From Bradysia coprophila (Eukaryota; Arthropoda; Insecta; Diptera; Sciaridae), in assembly GCF_014529535.1 (NCBI RefSeq), contig NW_023503293.1, forward strand, positions 3,738,741 through 3,802,740: a stretch of DNA of 64,000 bases, read 5' to 3'. The number at the start of each line of letters is the position of its first letter. The first letter of the stretch is position 1. Both the position numbers and the translations under genes were made by a program. This document shows positions 12,371-26,550 of this stretch, in pieces. The notes under the pieces are model-generated. The model made no database searches. It had not been told where the DNA came from and saw only the letters and a program-made list of their open reading frames with translations.

Positions 12371-15300
12371 TTAACTGAAATTTCCCCGCACTAGGTTAAA
12401 AGCTTAAAGCATATAAAATGTTGACGCGCAGTTATTTATGCGATTGTTGTCACTGAACAATTTCTGCTGTAAATCAGAAGAAGTTCATTAGTCTACTGCG
12501 TTTTTTTTTTCGGCTGATAAAAATAAAAGAATTCTTTATCTTCAAGAAAAAGTGCTGATTAAGCGATAAGATATACAAAAATTCAAAAGATAACCAACAC
12601 GACGATATATAAGACACTACACATGTTTGATTACAATTTGAATTTCTTCAAATTAAAGTCGTACGGTTGCTCATCAATACAATCACGGTTTCCATGCAAA
12701 ACATTTTCGTTGATTTGTTTGATCGTACAGGTATATAGTTCATACGATGGAATGGGAAGGCAAAATTTATTTTTGATGCACAAACATCCAATGGAAAATG
12801 CCGAACTCTGACGACAGATATCATTTGACATCTTTTTTTTATTTATTTATTGTATTATCAGTGATGGTTTACGTTAGATACATATGCGTCTAGTAGTTCA
12901 ACTTGTTATTAATTCGAACATTGGAATAAACGCTGAGACACGCAGCCGATATAATAATGGCAAGAAGAATTTAAGGAAAATTCCATTCGAAGGTTTTCTC
13001 CCGTTGACATGGCACCGATGAACACCAGTCAAAATATTTGATATGGCTGAATAGATTTTTGGACAAAATTCTTGTGTCACTTCACTTAAACTAGTTATGG
13101 AACAAACGCGTAATCATGATGTAATCGCATGACTAGGAGGAAAAAAGTTCATTTTCTAAATTCCCATTCTCTCTGAAACTAGCATCTTAAGCATTTAAAT
13201 TCAACGCAATTGACGGCGAAAACAAATGAAAATTGCGTTCATTTCAATAGCAAAACAATTTAACCGAGAGTGGATATCAGTTGTAACATTTAATAAAAAT
13301 CATAAATGCGAGCGTAGAGAATGGAACGGTATAGGACTGATAAATCAATCGTAAAGTAGTGTTTGGAAAACTGTGGCAACACTCATTACAGTTGGTTATT
13401 TCTATTGAATTTAAGTTTAATAAACCACCGATAAGATATAGAGATTTCGGAGCAAAACGAAAAAACAAAAACTGAATAATTGAAAATGCAGCCCGCAATG
13501 ATGTGGGAAAACTGAAAACGTTCAGCGAAACGATTTAACAAACAACACAAAAATGTTATTTCGTTTCTACAACTAAAAATAACATCGGTTTTTCAAATAT
13601 CATCTACCTCTGCTAGTCCGGTCGGAACGCTACGAAAAACAAACTATTCGAATTTTCTGTCTTGATACAGTTTTGTTGTTGGTACCGAATGTAGACTAAA
13701 ATTGAGTTGAAAAGTCGATATTTAATTCTTGGTTTGGTTTTGACATAAGTACTTCCTGCTTAAACTATTGCTCTTATCCATTTTGCCGAAAAATAGTGAG
13801 AATTAAATAGGATTAATTTATCCAGAATCGGTTCCATTTAAAAATGAGAAGAAATCATTCCGAGATTTTTGAGTGACGAAGACGCCATTTCATTCAGTCA
13901 GTAACAAGTCAACCCGCTTCCTCGGCGATTATTTAGATAAGACTGTAAGTCTTCATTAACACAAGTAACAGCATATTATGTCAAAATGTCAATGTCCAAA
14001 CAATTTCGTAAGTTATTTTCTCACGATTCCTCGCAGAGATGAGAATTACTGCAATCCGGTAATGAAACATTTTACTCGTAGCACCTTTACGCGCAAAAGT
14101 CCATGTTCAAATTTAACAATTTCCATTCGACGCGCAAAAGTCTATGCTCGTTCAGACCCGACTAAGCAGATATTGTTTGCTTGTCAATAGCGACTCTTGG
14201 TGGCATTGCATGTATTGCCAATTATAATGTTAAACATTGTTTATTAAGATACACAGCATACGCAGCTAATGTATAACAGTTTATAATAAAATTAGCGTCT
14301 ACCTATACTCTCTATTTCATCGAACATTTCCACACACAATACATCCAGTTCAATGTGTCGGTAGGTTATTTTTTTTTTCATGATTTCAGAGTAGCGAACA
14401 AATTTTTTTCTCAGTAACAAAGAGAATCTCTTACTGTTATATAGTGTCGACGTCTTCAAATTACTCGGATGTTGACTCTCACAAAACGAAATGCCGGCCT
14501 GTTTTTGAATCTTAATAAGAAAAACGTCACCGTAAACGAAGCGTAGCCAAATCTGCCACTGTACTAAGTTGTAAAGCTTTGAAATCGTTTCAGGATGGAA
14601 ATGGAAATGGAAATCTTGCCAGCAGTGCCTCTACGAAGGAAAAACTCGAAGGAAACTTCCATCTTTAGTCCAGAGTGGACCTATGCCCAAAACTATTGAA
14701 AGTCAAAAAGGTTAATTAAAGTCTTTCATTATGTATGAGCCAGAGCTAACCAGAATTTGTTCTTTTCATATGGAAGAGATTTTACTTAGCATAGAACTTT
14801 GTGCTGTGTACGATGACTACTTAGAAATCTGCTCATCTCTGCTAATAACAATAACGACAACGGTAAGATATTAGCTACTTATTTGCAATAGATCGTAATG
14901 TATGTTAGAAACAATTACGGAAGGACACACGGGGATTTAATGATCAAAATCATGGCGTTTATTAAAACCAGGGCGTTTACGTTAATTCGGATATATTTAC
15001 AAACAAATTGAGTTAAGCCTCGTTGAGCCAGTAGATCTAAATCTAAGAACCTCTCAGAGAAAGAGGTATTCACAACTAACTTCAACAATAAGCAATGTTT
15101 AATTGCAACTTGAAAAATCGCACTTAAATACAATTTATTTGCAAACATTTTGGGAAAATACCAGCAACGGAATATTTCTGGCTTTATCAATGGGATTTTT
15201 CTTTTACAAATTGTTTGTAATACCTTACCGTTATTTCACTAAATTTCGACCAATAACTACCAAGATTGGGAAAATATAACGGTAATGCTATTATGGCCAA

Positions 15301-18300
15301 CAGTCACCCCATATAAAAAAAACGCTCGAGTATTATCATCGGTTCAATTTTTAACTACACCTTACGATTATCCTTCATGCCCTTTTAGCGACATCTTATC
15401 TGACCGTCAAGTTTCATTTTCTTTAAGACCGATTACAATAATAGAAGTCAAGGTTGTTGAAATGCCGTCTTTACCACGTACATTTATAAATGTTTTTTAC
15501 TAACCCGGTTTTTAATGATAGATGACGTCCTGCTTAAAAGGACTGTATAGTGATGAAGTGTTTACGATTTATTCACAAGGAGTTTTGTGCATAACATGTC
15601 GAAAGGATTAGGCTTTACAATAATTTAGCGGTTGCATTTCAGGATCTGATTTTATGAATGCTACAGGAATTTCATAATAATGATGTAGCTATAGTTTTAA
15701 GTGTCACCCTCAGCGGTAATATCATCCACGTCCATTTTTCACTAACGCGAAAAGCAGTTTAGGGAAAAATCAATAAATAAACGGAACGCATTTATTCACA
15801 TTTAGCAAAATTGAATGTTATAGTGTGCCTTTTATTGACCGATTATTTTATGGTAATCAATTCATTATGGTTTTATTGCTCCTTATTAAAAAGAACCATA
15901 GCGCTCAGGGTTTATAAATAGAGTCAAAGTTTTTGCTTGTTAGTCGCACAATTTCACACACTGACCGGTCAATAAATTTATCCAGCCTGACTCATTTGAA
16001 ATGTAATTAATGTTGCACCTCTTTTAATTTCGCTCAAGAAAATTATTAATAGAAAATGTCTTACCCACGAGTGCATAAATTTGTGTAAATAATAAACGTG
16101 TCACACTGGCAATAGCGCATATCGAAATACATTCAAAATATCTGCCATAACAACAATACTCATATAGAGTCTTACCGATTTTAATTGCGCCTTAACTCAT
16201 GCAAATGCTTATTGGGATATTTTAACATTTTCGTTCTTTATATTCTTTAGAAAAAGAAATCGTCACTTCTATGCGTCGGTATTGGTTATACACACTTGAG
16301 CAAATACGTACATTGTGTTTATGCTTTGTTTATTGTTTTGTCGTGCGATGGCAACGTCTTCATTGTTCACCGGTGTAAATATTATGGTTTGTTTTTTTGT
16401 CCCATTTGTAGACGTAGAATATTGAGTTATTATCAGGCGTGTGACACTTTGAACGATCTACAACAAACCCAATAAAACGCAGATTTTTGTTTTGGTCAAG
16501 TTGAATTTCAATGTAGACACTGGCTGTAACCACGTAAATTACCGACCCATTTGACCGATTACCAGCTGGTCCACGGGATAATAAATGTCTGAACTTTTTT
16601 AATAGGTCTGATTTTGTTTTTAAAAAAATATTTGAAACGAATAGAATAACTTCTACGACGTAGAATTTCCAATTTTATACCAGAAATCGTTTAAATTTGC
16701 ATTTAAAATGTTTGTCGATTTATTTGACTGGGTTTGCGGAATAAGAATAAGAATTGTTCTGCTCATTCTAAAGTTTTTTTTTTAACAAAAAGAATCAGAT
16801 TTTAATTGAAGAGTCATGGGAATATTCGGTGTTAATTGTAGCACTGTAAGTACCACCGGTTCGAAAAACATTTCGGTACATTTATGGTATTGTCGGTAAT
16901 GAGCTGAAAGGTATTACCGGTATTGCACAGTCTGTATTATACCTCTAACAAAAACAAAAAAGAAATTGCTAGTCGGTCTATCAAAAAAAAAAATTGTGTG
17001 TCATACCCCAGGCTACATTATACAGAAATCAACGAACAATAAAAGTTGTCCGGATGAAATCGTCTTGTGCAAAAAAGATGCAAAATAATGGCGGCCACTA
17101 TCAGTTTTTCTTTCCTCTCGAAAAGGTGCCTTCATCCAATAAAACTTGTGTATTATTTACCTGCTTTGAACTTCTTCGACGTTTGTTCCATGTCTGTGTC
17201 CACGTCGAATGAAAAACTTTTCGTTTGATACGCGTCCATATTAATGTTTTGATGTCAACTGAGTCTCGTTTAACCGAAATCACCAAACTTAAAGCAACTC
17301 GAAATAAGCAAAACGAAAAAACTTTGTTCTTTATTGATAAGCAGAGATGATTAAGAGATGAACAATGTTTAACATGCAGCAACTTTGAATTGAAATGTTA
17401 TTAAAGGAATTTGCCATTTCACTTCTGCGTATACTGACTGATACTGAATGTCATCATATTCTATGAAAATTACAAATGTGTATATAGTCAAATGTGTTCT
17501 CTTTCACACTATAGGGCATTAACAACACCAAATAAATGTTTTATGGTAAAATTCGGAATGAGAAACTCCATTCAATATGAACGTACACTAATATTGATCG
17601 AACATTTTTATCTGCTTGTGGCTCTTACAAAGACCTATACTTGTTTGGAATGAATTTTTGTTGTTTTTGGGCTTGTTTTGTTTGAAACACTCCAGCTTGC
17701 ATTTTAGTGCGGTGCTCTATGTACTGTACAAAGTCCACCAATTCGGTTTAATTTAGAGGCGTCAATCAATCTGCAGAGAAACTAGTGAGTTGGGAGAGAG
17801 GTCTCCACTGTGTGCTAGTGTACTCGATTCAAAATGTTCGATGTTATTCTCTGGATACTTGCACCGCTATAGAATAACTTAACTTGACTTAACTCAACAC
17901 CCATTTTTTGGGAGGAAGAGAGATCACCGGAAACGATGCAACGATCAAATCATACCAATTGGCAGAAATCATCTTTTTTCAGAAGATGGAAAATTTTACA
18001 GATCACTTTATTGTGACACTTTGAACGTATTTCGCAACCAAAAACAACAACTACTGGACTTCCATTCTGATAAACTAAATGTTTTTCTGTCTCGTTCTGA
18101 TAACCGTTCCGTTTGTTTGTCTTGAGTGGACATTTACCGATAACAGATAGAACACTCAACACAAACTATGGATGAAATTGAACACTTGAACAACAACCTT
18201 TTACATGAAAGAACAACAAAAATTATTTTAGTTTTAAATGTTGTTGTTGGCTCCGTAGAACCGTAGTAAGAAGAGACAAGACAAACTTATTTACATATTA

Positions 18301-21298
18301 TAGTTTAATTAGAATTAGCACCAATTGGAGCCAATTTAATCTAGGACCGGACTGATGAAAAACTTTTTCTGTCACAGAATCAGTGCTTCTGTGTGTTGAT
18401 ATATTCTCTCGTCCCAATCTCAAACCGACATGAAAAAAGGAACCAATCCTATTTATGTTACAAAATAATTGTGTATCGAAATTGAATCAATTCGAAATTC
18501 ACCCACAATGACTAAACTGCGTATATTCCTGACGTATCCAGCCCGACCATGTTTCACTCTTTATGTTATATCAACCATTTTTATGAATAAACGATTAATA
18601 GTCTGTAGAAAACAAAAACAGAACGGCAATGGAATTGTGGAGATCCGACAATCTAAAGTGTTGAAATGTTTGGACAAGGGCGAAAAACTATTCGTAGAGT
18701 GTCCTCTCATATAAATTGTCCCTATCGGAGTTGATTTATAGGATGTTGAATGACCTGTGAAATTATATGAAAATGTAATGGAAAGAGTGTGGTCGTCGTT
18801 ATATGGCCTTCAGGAATTAAAGAATATATTAAAGAAAAGTCTATAACCACGATATCAATTTTTTCGGACGATTAGTGCGTGTTTCAAAATATTCACTAAT
18901 GGATAAGCAATTACTGAAATTTAAAGTAAGGGATTTGAAACACATGGCAAAGTAGTTTCGTTGTCTGCGATTAACCTGCGGTCTATTAAATGGATAGACA
19001 ACAATTCGTCATTAAAATTAACTCATGTAGGCTAGTTACAAATAGACAAAATTTAAATTGCAACATCGATTTACACTCAATTAAGGTCGTTGAAATTTTT
19101 TTTAATTTAATAAGGCTCACCTGACCGATTTTGAGAGAAGTATATCTTAGGCACGGAACTAAAAAACAATTTAAAAATGAAATTCAACGTGCTTTAGGGA
19201 AATTTTAGTGTTACACGTGATTGCAAATCGTGACGATGTCGCTCAAAAGAAAAAATACAGTTGATGATGCTGCCAAAAATAGAAAAATAATATCAGCCCC
19301 AATTGTTTGGGCAGCAAACAGTTTGAAACTTTGTAAACAGATGAAATGATTTTCTTTTGTTGATTTATATCATTTAAGTCCACTCTTCCCATAAGCATAT
19401 TGGAAGCCTCTACTCTACGTTTCTTCTCATTTTTTGAACAACTTTGAACATTTGATTAGTACTTTCTAATCCGAAATGTTATTGCATTTGTGTATAGCTC
19501 TATTCTGTCTTTCACGACATCGCTGTGCGTGTACCACGAAAAAAAGTCAGAAACTAAACAAATTCAGAGATACATTTCAAATCCAAATATCACCCAACTA
19601 AATGCTAAAATGGTATATTATGACGGCCGTGGATGTATTTTTAGAATAAGTTTTATGAAACGGTCTAAATTTAAACGAAAATTTATTTCCGTTTTTTCCT
19701 CTCTAAAATTAAGTTGAAGAGATCGCACTTTTTTTCATATTCACGTTTATGTAGGTTGGGAAAATATACCATATTGTGATAGCACAATTTTGGCCATGCA
19801 ATGGAAAGTGAATAGATCTAAATAGACGCCTAATGATCTGGCACGCAATGATCTCTGGCTAATGTCGTCATTTCTCTGAATGTTATCCATTCATACCAAA
19901 AATGTTTAAACCAATAATCGTTATTTGTTAAACTAGGGAAGAAAAGTTGAAAATTTCATTCAGAGGGTGTTTAGTGGGGTTAGAGAGGTTACACGAGAAA
20001 ATGAAATTTCCTACTTTTCTTCCAGAGGTCAACACAATGGAGAGAAACGAAGTCACGTTAATACGAAATGCTCGTTTTTTACGAAATCCATCATTAGCGA
20101 TCCCCGACAGTGATGAGTTTCGAAGAAGACAGACATTTCGTATTTACTTTCGTATTTGTGTATCAAGGAAAGGAAGTATTTAGATAACCGTTCCTAATTA
20201 CATTAGGTTTTTTTCTGAACTTTCAGTCGTACAGTGTACCGGCTAGAGTTTTGTTAACAAAATGTTCGATATTTTAAATGTAAAGTCTAGGCAACGGGCC
20301 TGATCAATACCCTCTCTAGCAATAAACTACTTTTTTAAGGTGGTGAAAGGGTCAAGTAGCCTTTGGAATTTACATGTAAATTACAGCATGGTCAGTGAAA
20401 ATATAAAATAGCGTTTGTAGAATTCAAAGAAATTAGGTGTGAATTTGAACAGAGAGCTGAGAGTTTGTTTGCTAGAGGGAGTATTGACCTTATATATTAA
20501 ATATGGAATCTCGCGTGTTTGTGGGTACGTTAGTTGAATTAAGTGAAGTGAAATATATTTTGCATTAATCTATTAACAATGCTTGCATCAAAGAATGAAC
20601 GAATTTGATACCTCCGGTTAGTAGTAAACTTCCTTAGTCTTGAAAAAATGACCGAACATTTTATAAAACTAACAGAAGCTGACATGAAAAACAATTGTAA
20701 ATTGTGTTTAATAATTTCTTTTGAAAACTTGTAGACAGAAATAATTCCATTCTAATGCTTGATTTCCTCTTACCAAAAAAGTACTCCGTGTGGGAGTCAA
20801 AATTGAATTTTAAAATTTTTTTTTTTTTTTTTATTTGACAGCTGGCTCTTTCATGGCTCTCTCACGGAATACTTTTTGTTGAGTGGAAACCGTACTTAAA
20901 ATTTTGAGCTAAGGAATTTTGTTACGCCCTCAGTACGTAGCTTTCGTCTTCAAAATTTCTAATTCCGATTTTATGACTGACAACATTAGAGTCTTTGAAA
21001 CCAAGTCAAAGTTTCATTAAAATATTTTAAGCCATTTTACGATGGTAGCCCAATTTTTTTTTTTTTAAGTTTTAGAAAAGCTTTCTCTTACCTTGTTGAC
21101 AAAATTTCCGACATTTTCAATACATTCTGGGTTAAATTTATAAGTAAAAAAAAATTCAAGGACCCTGCTAGTAACACTGGTTGATAAAGCTGTAAATTCA
21201 TGTCTTTATTTGAATAAAGTAAATTTGTTAAAATAAATTCAAATAAAGTAAAACGTTTAATACTGATCCAATAAATTGCTTCGCCCCATACTAAAAAA
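12371..21298. other. Long intergenic or regulatory gap without supported genes
   Basis: About 8.9 kb between the 5' end of the AMP deaminase model and the 3' end of the TMC gene. Only short open frames under 95 codons occur; none shows a recognisable domain or has flanking splice signals that extend it. The sequence is AT-rich with scattered A and T runs. It may hold non-coding first exons or promoters of the AMP deaminase gene, but I cannot point to them. Confidence 0.6.
21205..21210 (-). terminator. Candidate poly(A) signal for the TMC gene
   Basis: AATAAA on the minus strand, about 89 bp downstream of the TMC stop codon at 21299-21301. Position and strand fit a short 3' UTR. Confidence 0.5.
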
Positions 21299-24200
21299 CT
21301 AATATCGTCGGTTGCGGATGTTTTGATCCTGTGATGAGCCTAACGATAATTCAAGACAATAAATTTTTCTCCTTTTTTTCTCACATTTAATTGATCGATC
21401 GACTTACTTTGATAGTTCCGATTGCTATCCACGTCGTGAGCATTGTATTTGTCTTTGTACTTCCAGGTCAGACTGTTGTCGGAATCTTCGAAGTTAATGT
21501 GATCGTAGAGCCAGTCTTCAGAAAGAATTGAGACAATTCGTTTACAAATCAGATGTTTCGATTATTTGATTTTCGATGTCCTTACCTTTACCCTCGGTGA
21601 TACGAGTTATGTTTGACAGTAAAAATTCTTTGTCTTTGGCTTCTAATTGCAGCATTTCCTTCAGTAATTTTACCATAGCTATACGCGCCCTAGACTTGGA
21701 TCTTAAATAGTAGACGATTACGCTAAATTGATTGAATGAGTAAGTGGTTCGGTTAGTTGAGCGTAGCGAAAAAAAATTAAAACCAAAAATTACCACATCA
21801 ATAGCAATATTCCACCGATAACGGCCGGTTTGGTGACAATTAAAATTAACCGCCAGAACCAATGACCCTGTGAGAACAATAAGGACAATATAAAACTTTA
21901 AATTGATTTCTATTGATTGTCTCAACGTACGTCTCTCAATTCAAGCATTCCTTCAATAAACACTTGAAACATGAATCCATGATCTCGGAACGGACCGCAC
22001 TGCTCGCTAACGGCGACTCTAGTTAATAAATTTTTAAATCGTGAAAATAGAGTCGAGAAACGAATTTGTAATGAATTTACTGAGTGATGATGTAGCCATG
22101 TGCAACAACGATGCCCAAAAGGGAGAGGAATGTCATCACCAAAAACAGTGTCGACGTTTGTGCTGAGCGGTAGAATTTGGCTGGTGGCTTGCAGCAGTAA
22201 ATCAGAACCGTTTTCTGAGAATTTTTAATTTTTAATTAAGTTGTCCGTATGCTCTGTCATCGCTGAACTTCTTACTTTGATGTAAAATGTTAAAAACATT
22301 TTGATGGAAACCACACCTGCTAGGAGTGGCGAAAATAGTAAACCGATCCATAGCAAACTCTGATTGAATATCAAACTCAAACTGCCCATTGACAAATCGA
22401 ATTCTGGAAGATCTACAGACGACCAAACGAATCTAAAAATTAGGAATTTAGAAGTTTTACCCATTCGGTTGAGACGGTTTGCTCGACTATTACTTGTAAA
22501 TTAAAAATCTTATCAAGTAAATAATTGCACCGCCCAAACTGAATACTATAAAGTCAACGACAACCAAGCGATAAATTTCTTGGCCAATTGATGTTTCCCA
22601 ACATCCAGTCAAATTTTTGGTTAACCAAAATACTACAAGAACTCCAATGATCACCAAATCCAGCAAATAGTTTCGCAACAGTGTCACATGAAGGGCTGTC
22701 CTGGACGATTTGTAATCTTCCATTCTGGTTAATGAGATCCAAAACGTTAGTCGACAATTTTGATCGTTCAGTTCGTGAGACTTACTTTGCAATCCACGTG
22801 AAAAACAATTGTAAAATCAGAATTGTGAACGTTATTCCGAACGACACGTACAGCGTTGAAATGTCCGTAGACGTACTGCTATCACCAATGGCCTGGAAGT
22901 GTAGCACAAATTTAAACAATCGACATGGTCGTTTGGTTCCGATTTTCATTATTTTCTTACATTCAACGCAGCCCACATTCCAACTCCTAATCCGGCTAGC
23001 ATTACTAATACCAAAACGTGAGCCGTAATTTGACCCAAAATTATATAAATCGATTGTAATTTGGTGGGCTTTTCCGGCGTGTGATAGAATTCGTTGAGCG
23101 TCTCCTGCAGATCATTGAAAATGGACTGATGTTTCAATGCAGCCGACTTTTTATTTGAAATACCAAAGTCCCAGCAACAGAAAATTTTGTGCGCAAAGAT
23201 ATTCTGAACGCCACCCGAGGTTTCTATGAAACTACGTCGATACGATCGAGCCATGCTGATTCGGGAAAGTAATGAGGAAAATTAGGAATATTTTTCGGCG
23301 AATTGAATTAGTGATAATTACCCAACGGAAATAACTGTGAACGTGAACACGTACAACAGGATCATGGTCATAAAGTAAGCGTATGGCACGTTGTAATAAT
23401 TATTGCCAATCAAATTGATCGTTAGATTGCTATAGGAGCCATAGAACAGTATTGACTTTCTAAGCATTCCCTGAAATATTCAATAGAAAAATATAAATTC
23501 CAACGCAACGAGAAAAGACAGCAGGACAATATTGTACCATCTTCAGTCCCTTGCAGTCTTTGAAAAAGGATCAATCAAAATTATTAACAATCTGATCTAA
23601 GATCAACGCACTGACATGCAATATAGTTATTGAAAATAAAAATAATTTTACCTGCGCCGTAAACAGATCAGCAAAATTGAAGACCTCATCGTTCTCACTG
23701 CCGGCTGAAGCATTGAATAGAATTTGTGGAACAACAATGAACCTAATCCGGATAATTTTATAACAAATGAAGATACGTTTAACAATTGAAAAACCGTCAA
23801 CTGCTCACCCTACGGCAATAACGCATAGCGACAGATTCAAACCGAACAGCCAACGCAAAAATTTAAAATAAGTTCCAACACCGCTGCCAAATCGTCCCTC
23901 AATTTCTTTCATTGAACCGTACCACAATTCGATACTGTTTAGGGTGCTCATAATTCGCTGTTTCGTTCGTTTGACCTTCATGGTCACTTTGTATTTAATT
24001 TTAGTGTGACGACTGATTGATTTCGCTCTGGCGTTATCTGTAACGGTTTTGGTCAGTTTCGATTTTATTTGACGCTTAATGGTCAACGATTGTGGTAGTG
24101 CTTTGAGCGTGTCTCTGCAAGTAGGAAAAATTTTAAATAAAAATTTATGAAGTGGGTCCTGCGCCTGTGACTAACATTCTCAGTTGTTCCGAATAGGCAG

Positions 24201-25663
24201 TGTCTTCCATCAGATGTTCATGTTTCTCAATCTCTTGAGTTAGTTGATCGATTTCTAAATCGTGATCACGGTGAACGTCAATACCTAATGCTGAGAAGAA
24301 ACAAGTCGTTGGTAAGAATTCTACCCCAGGATGTTTTTCATCACGCTCATCCCTGTGTACACTCTGTGCACTCTAAACGAGTGTGTGGAAATGGATGAGG
24401 CGAAAAGAAAAGTCATCAAAAGAAATCATCTCAATCTGTGCACTGCATGCTTGTGCAAAAATCAAGAGCACAAATTATAACCGAAAAAGTCGACAGCTGA
24501 GAAATTTACTCATGTTTTAGCAACCACCTCACACAGCCATCGCTAATTCAATTAATTATTTGAAATCGAAAAACCAATGATCTCAAATGACCGTTTCAGT
24601 TAACCTTATCCGATCTTGTAAAAGTCGCTAAAAGAAATATTCAGTTCTCATGTATATGCAACAAACGCCGGCAACAAACTCGCTTTATTGCTACCGTCCA
24701 ATGAAACATTACAGTCCAAACAATAGGAATTGATTGGTGAATATTTGGACCGGGTAAATATGGATCAAATGCAATGGACATTGACATAACGAAATAAGTA
24801 CACTCAACAGCATTCAAAAGCACCGATATGACCTAGAAACGAATTCGAACAGACACATGCGTAAACAGTAACACACAAAAGTTTACGAAAAACGAGGAAA
24901 AGTAAGAGAAAATTCGTTCGACGGTGGGTCAAGTTCATGACCTACCAACCTACATAGAACTTTTAGCAAAATGAAAGGAAAATCGGTACGAAAAAGGTCA
25001 CGGTCGAACAGAAAAAAGATATGGAAAAAGTTTTTTGATGAGAAGCATTAAACATTGTGACTGTTTCTATTCATTTCATTTTAACTGTAGAAAATAGAGA
25101 GCCTGAAAGCTGAATGCTTACACATTTATCTTCTGATTTAAAAAAAAATGTTGTGGAGCTTTCTCTATCCTTCTCTATCAACAATCTATTCTCTGAAAAA
25201 CGTTTTTCTTTCATTAAAACTTACCGCCTTGCATTCGTGACGGCATAAAGTTAATGGTCTTTTGTCGAACTGTTCTTTTACCATTTTTTGCTCCTTTCGG
25301 TAAATACGTTTGCGACCAACGTCTCATATTCTACAAATAAAAGAAAAATGATCTCAACCCAACGCCCAGAGTTCGTTCGGCTAAAATGACATTACCCCCT
25401 GCGAATTCATCACATTTTGATGTGAGTTTGACTCTGAAGAATTCGATCGGAAGGTCCTCAGATTATCTAGAGTTCCATAAAAATGGGTGATTAGGACAGA
25501 AAATTAAATATTTTTTTTTTCAATTCAGTTTACCAATTGACTGTCGTGATGTATTTTGTTCCGGATCAATTTCTTCTCGCAAAACATAATTTGCTCTGTC
25601 TTCGTCCGCGCGATGGACCTCGATGGGGAACATATTTTCCAAGCGGGATCGCTTGCGATTCAT
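21299..25663 (-). CDS. Transmembrane channel-like (TMC) protein, 17 exons, 777 aa
   Basis: TMC proteins are multi-pass membrane proteins of the anoctamin/TMEM16 superfamily; TMC1 and TMC2 form mechanotransduction channels in hair cells. Exons in transcript order: 25663-25534, 25466-25396, 25330-25225, 24284-24176, 24114-23809, 23742-23652, 23470-23322, 23255-22961, 22892-22786, 22724-22494, 22432-22276, 22214-22081, 22018-21931, 21867-21794, 21722-21586, 21515-21408, 21339-21299. All junctions are GT/AG and stay in frame (2334 nt). The TMC signature CWDF lies around residues 348-351. Other family segments are LPQSLTIKRQIKSKL before the first membrane span, FGSGVGTYFKFLRWL in it, and CGPFRDHG near the C-terminus. 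Length matches the shorter TMC4-8 type rather than the very long Drosophila Tmc, but which paralogue group it belongs to needs a tree. The 12-nt interval after the exon ending at 23652 could hide a microexon; I left it out because the direct join aligns well with the family. Confidence 0.93.
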
Positions 25664-26411
25664 TTTCTTTGATTTTGTGCTTAGATCACTTTCATTTAAA
25701 TAACAAAAACAAAAAAAAAATTATAAATAAACAAAAAAGCGATTTTTGATCTTGTCAAAATCAGTTGGGTGTGTTGGTAACGCAGACTCTTAACACTTCT
25801 GTACCATTTTTATAAAAATTTAGAGACGAGAAAATGATCGGATGGATCAGAGATTTATCATCAACTGAACGGATTAAAAGGAATGAGTTCAATTGTTTCG
25901 AGTGTGTTTTTTCCACAAAAATTCGTTTTTGTTTTTATTTTAAGTGTATGTTCATAGTATCACCTCTATCAGCTACAATACACTTTCTGTATTTCCTGCT
26001 ATTAATTTGATAACAAACTCTTATCGTCTGATAAGAAACAACAATTCGTTATAATTTTTGATAAAGTCAATCGTTTGTTCGTCATACTTTAAGCATCTAA
26101 GCTGCGGAATCAGTCTGAAAAAATCGAATTGGAAAGCTTACAAAAATTCAAAAGCTCGAAAGACACATATAAAACCTAGTCATACAATTTAGCAAGAAGC
26201 AATGTAACGGGAACACCCAACCAATTTCTCTTTTTTTAGGCTCTCGATCTCGATGTGTCGGACATCGAAAACAATAAAATTTCCCTTTAGATGCAAGGAT
26301 GTTCAATCGAACTGTTTTGGGATATTTTTGTTTTGACAGGTGCGGCTCAAACACACGAGTCAAATTATGCTATATTTATTGACCTACTGGATAGTTTATT
26401 TTTCATGTGTC

Positions 26412-26459
26412 GGGGCCGAAAACGGGGTATTGAAGAAATTTTCTCTGGTTTTCGGCCCC
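26412..26459. repeat. Short perfect inverted repeat
   Basis: GGGGCCGAAAAC at 26412-26423 is matched exactly by its inverse GTTTTCGGCCCC at 26448-26459 across a 24-bp spacer. It directly abuts the dispersed repeat starting at 26462, so it may be part of the same insertion. Confidence 0.7.
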
Positions 26460-26461
26460 TT

Positions 26462-26550
26462 ACGCATCTATTGTGGACGGTTTATTTTAGGCACTTTTGC
26501 TTGCCGCCCTCACTTTGTTCGGGCTACAAATCGCATAAACAAATACATAA
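26462..26550. repeat. Dispersed repeat, homologous to 57976-58088
   Basis: Begins TACGCATCTATTGTGGACGG and ends in AAATACATAA; the interval shares sequence order with 57976-58088 (same start block, a GCCCTCA.TT.GTTCGG core and the ATACATAA end). This copy has lost the clean terminal inverted repeat seen in the 58-kb copy. Confidence 0.65.

Noticed and set aside
16855-16930. GGTTCGA-like tRNA B-box
   Set aside because: No matching A-box or acceptor stem around it; no tRNA can be folded by eye.
23520-23575. Possible microexon of the TMC gene
   Set aside because: A 12-nt exon could be drawn in frame, but the join without it matches the family better at FTAQ-GMLRKSILFYG.
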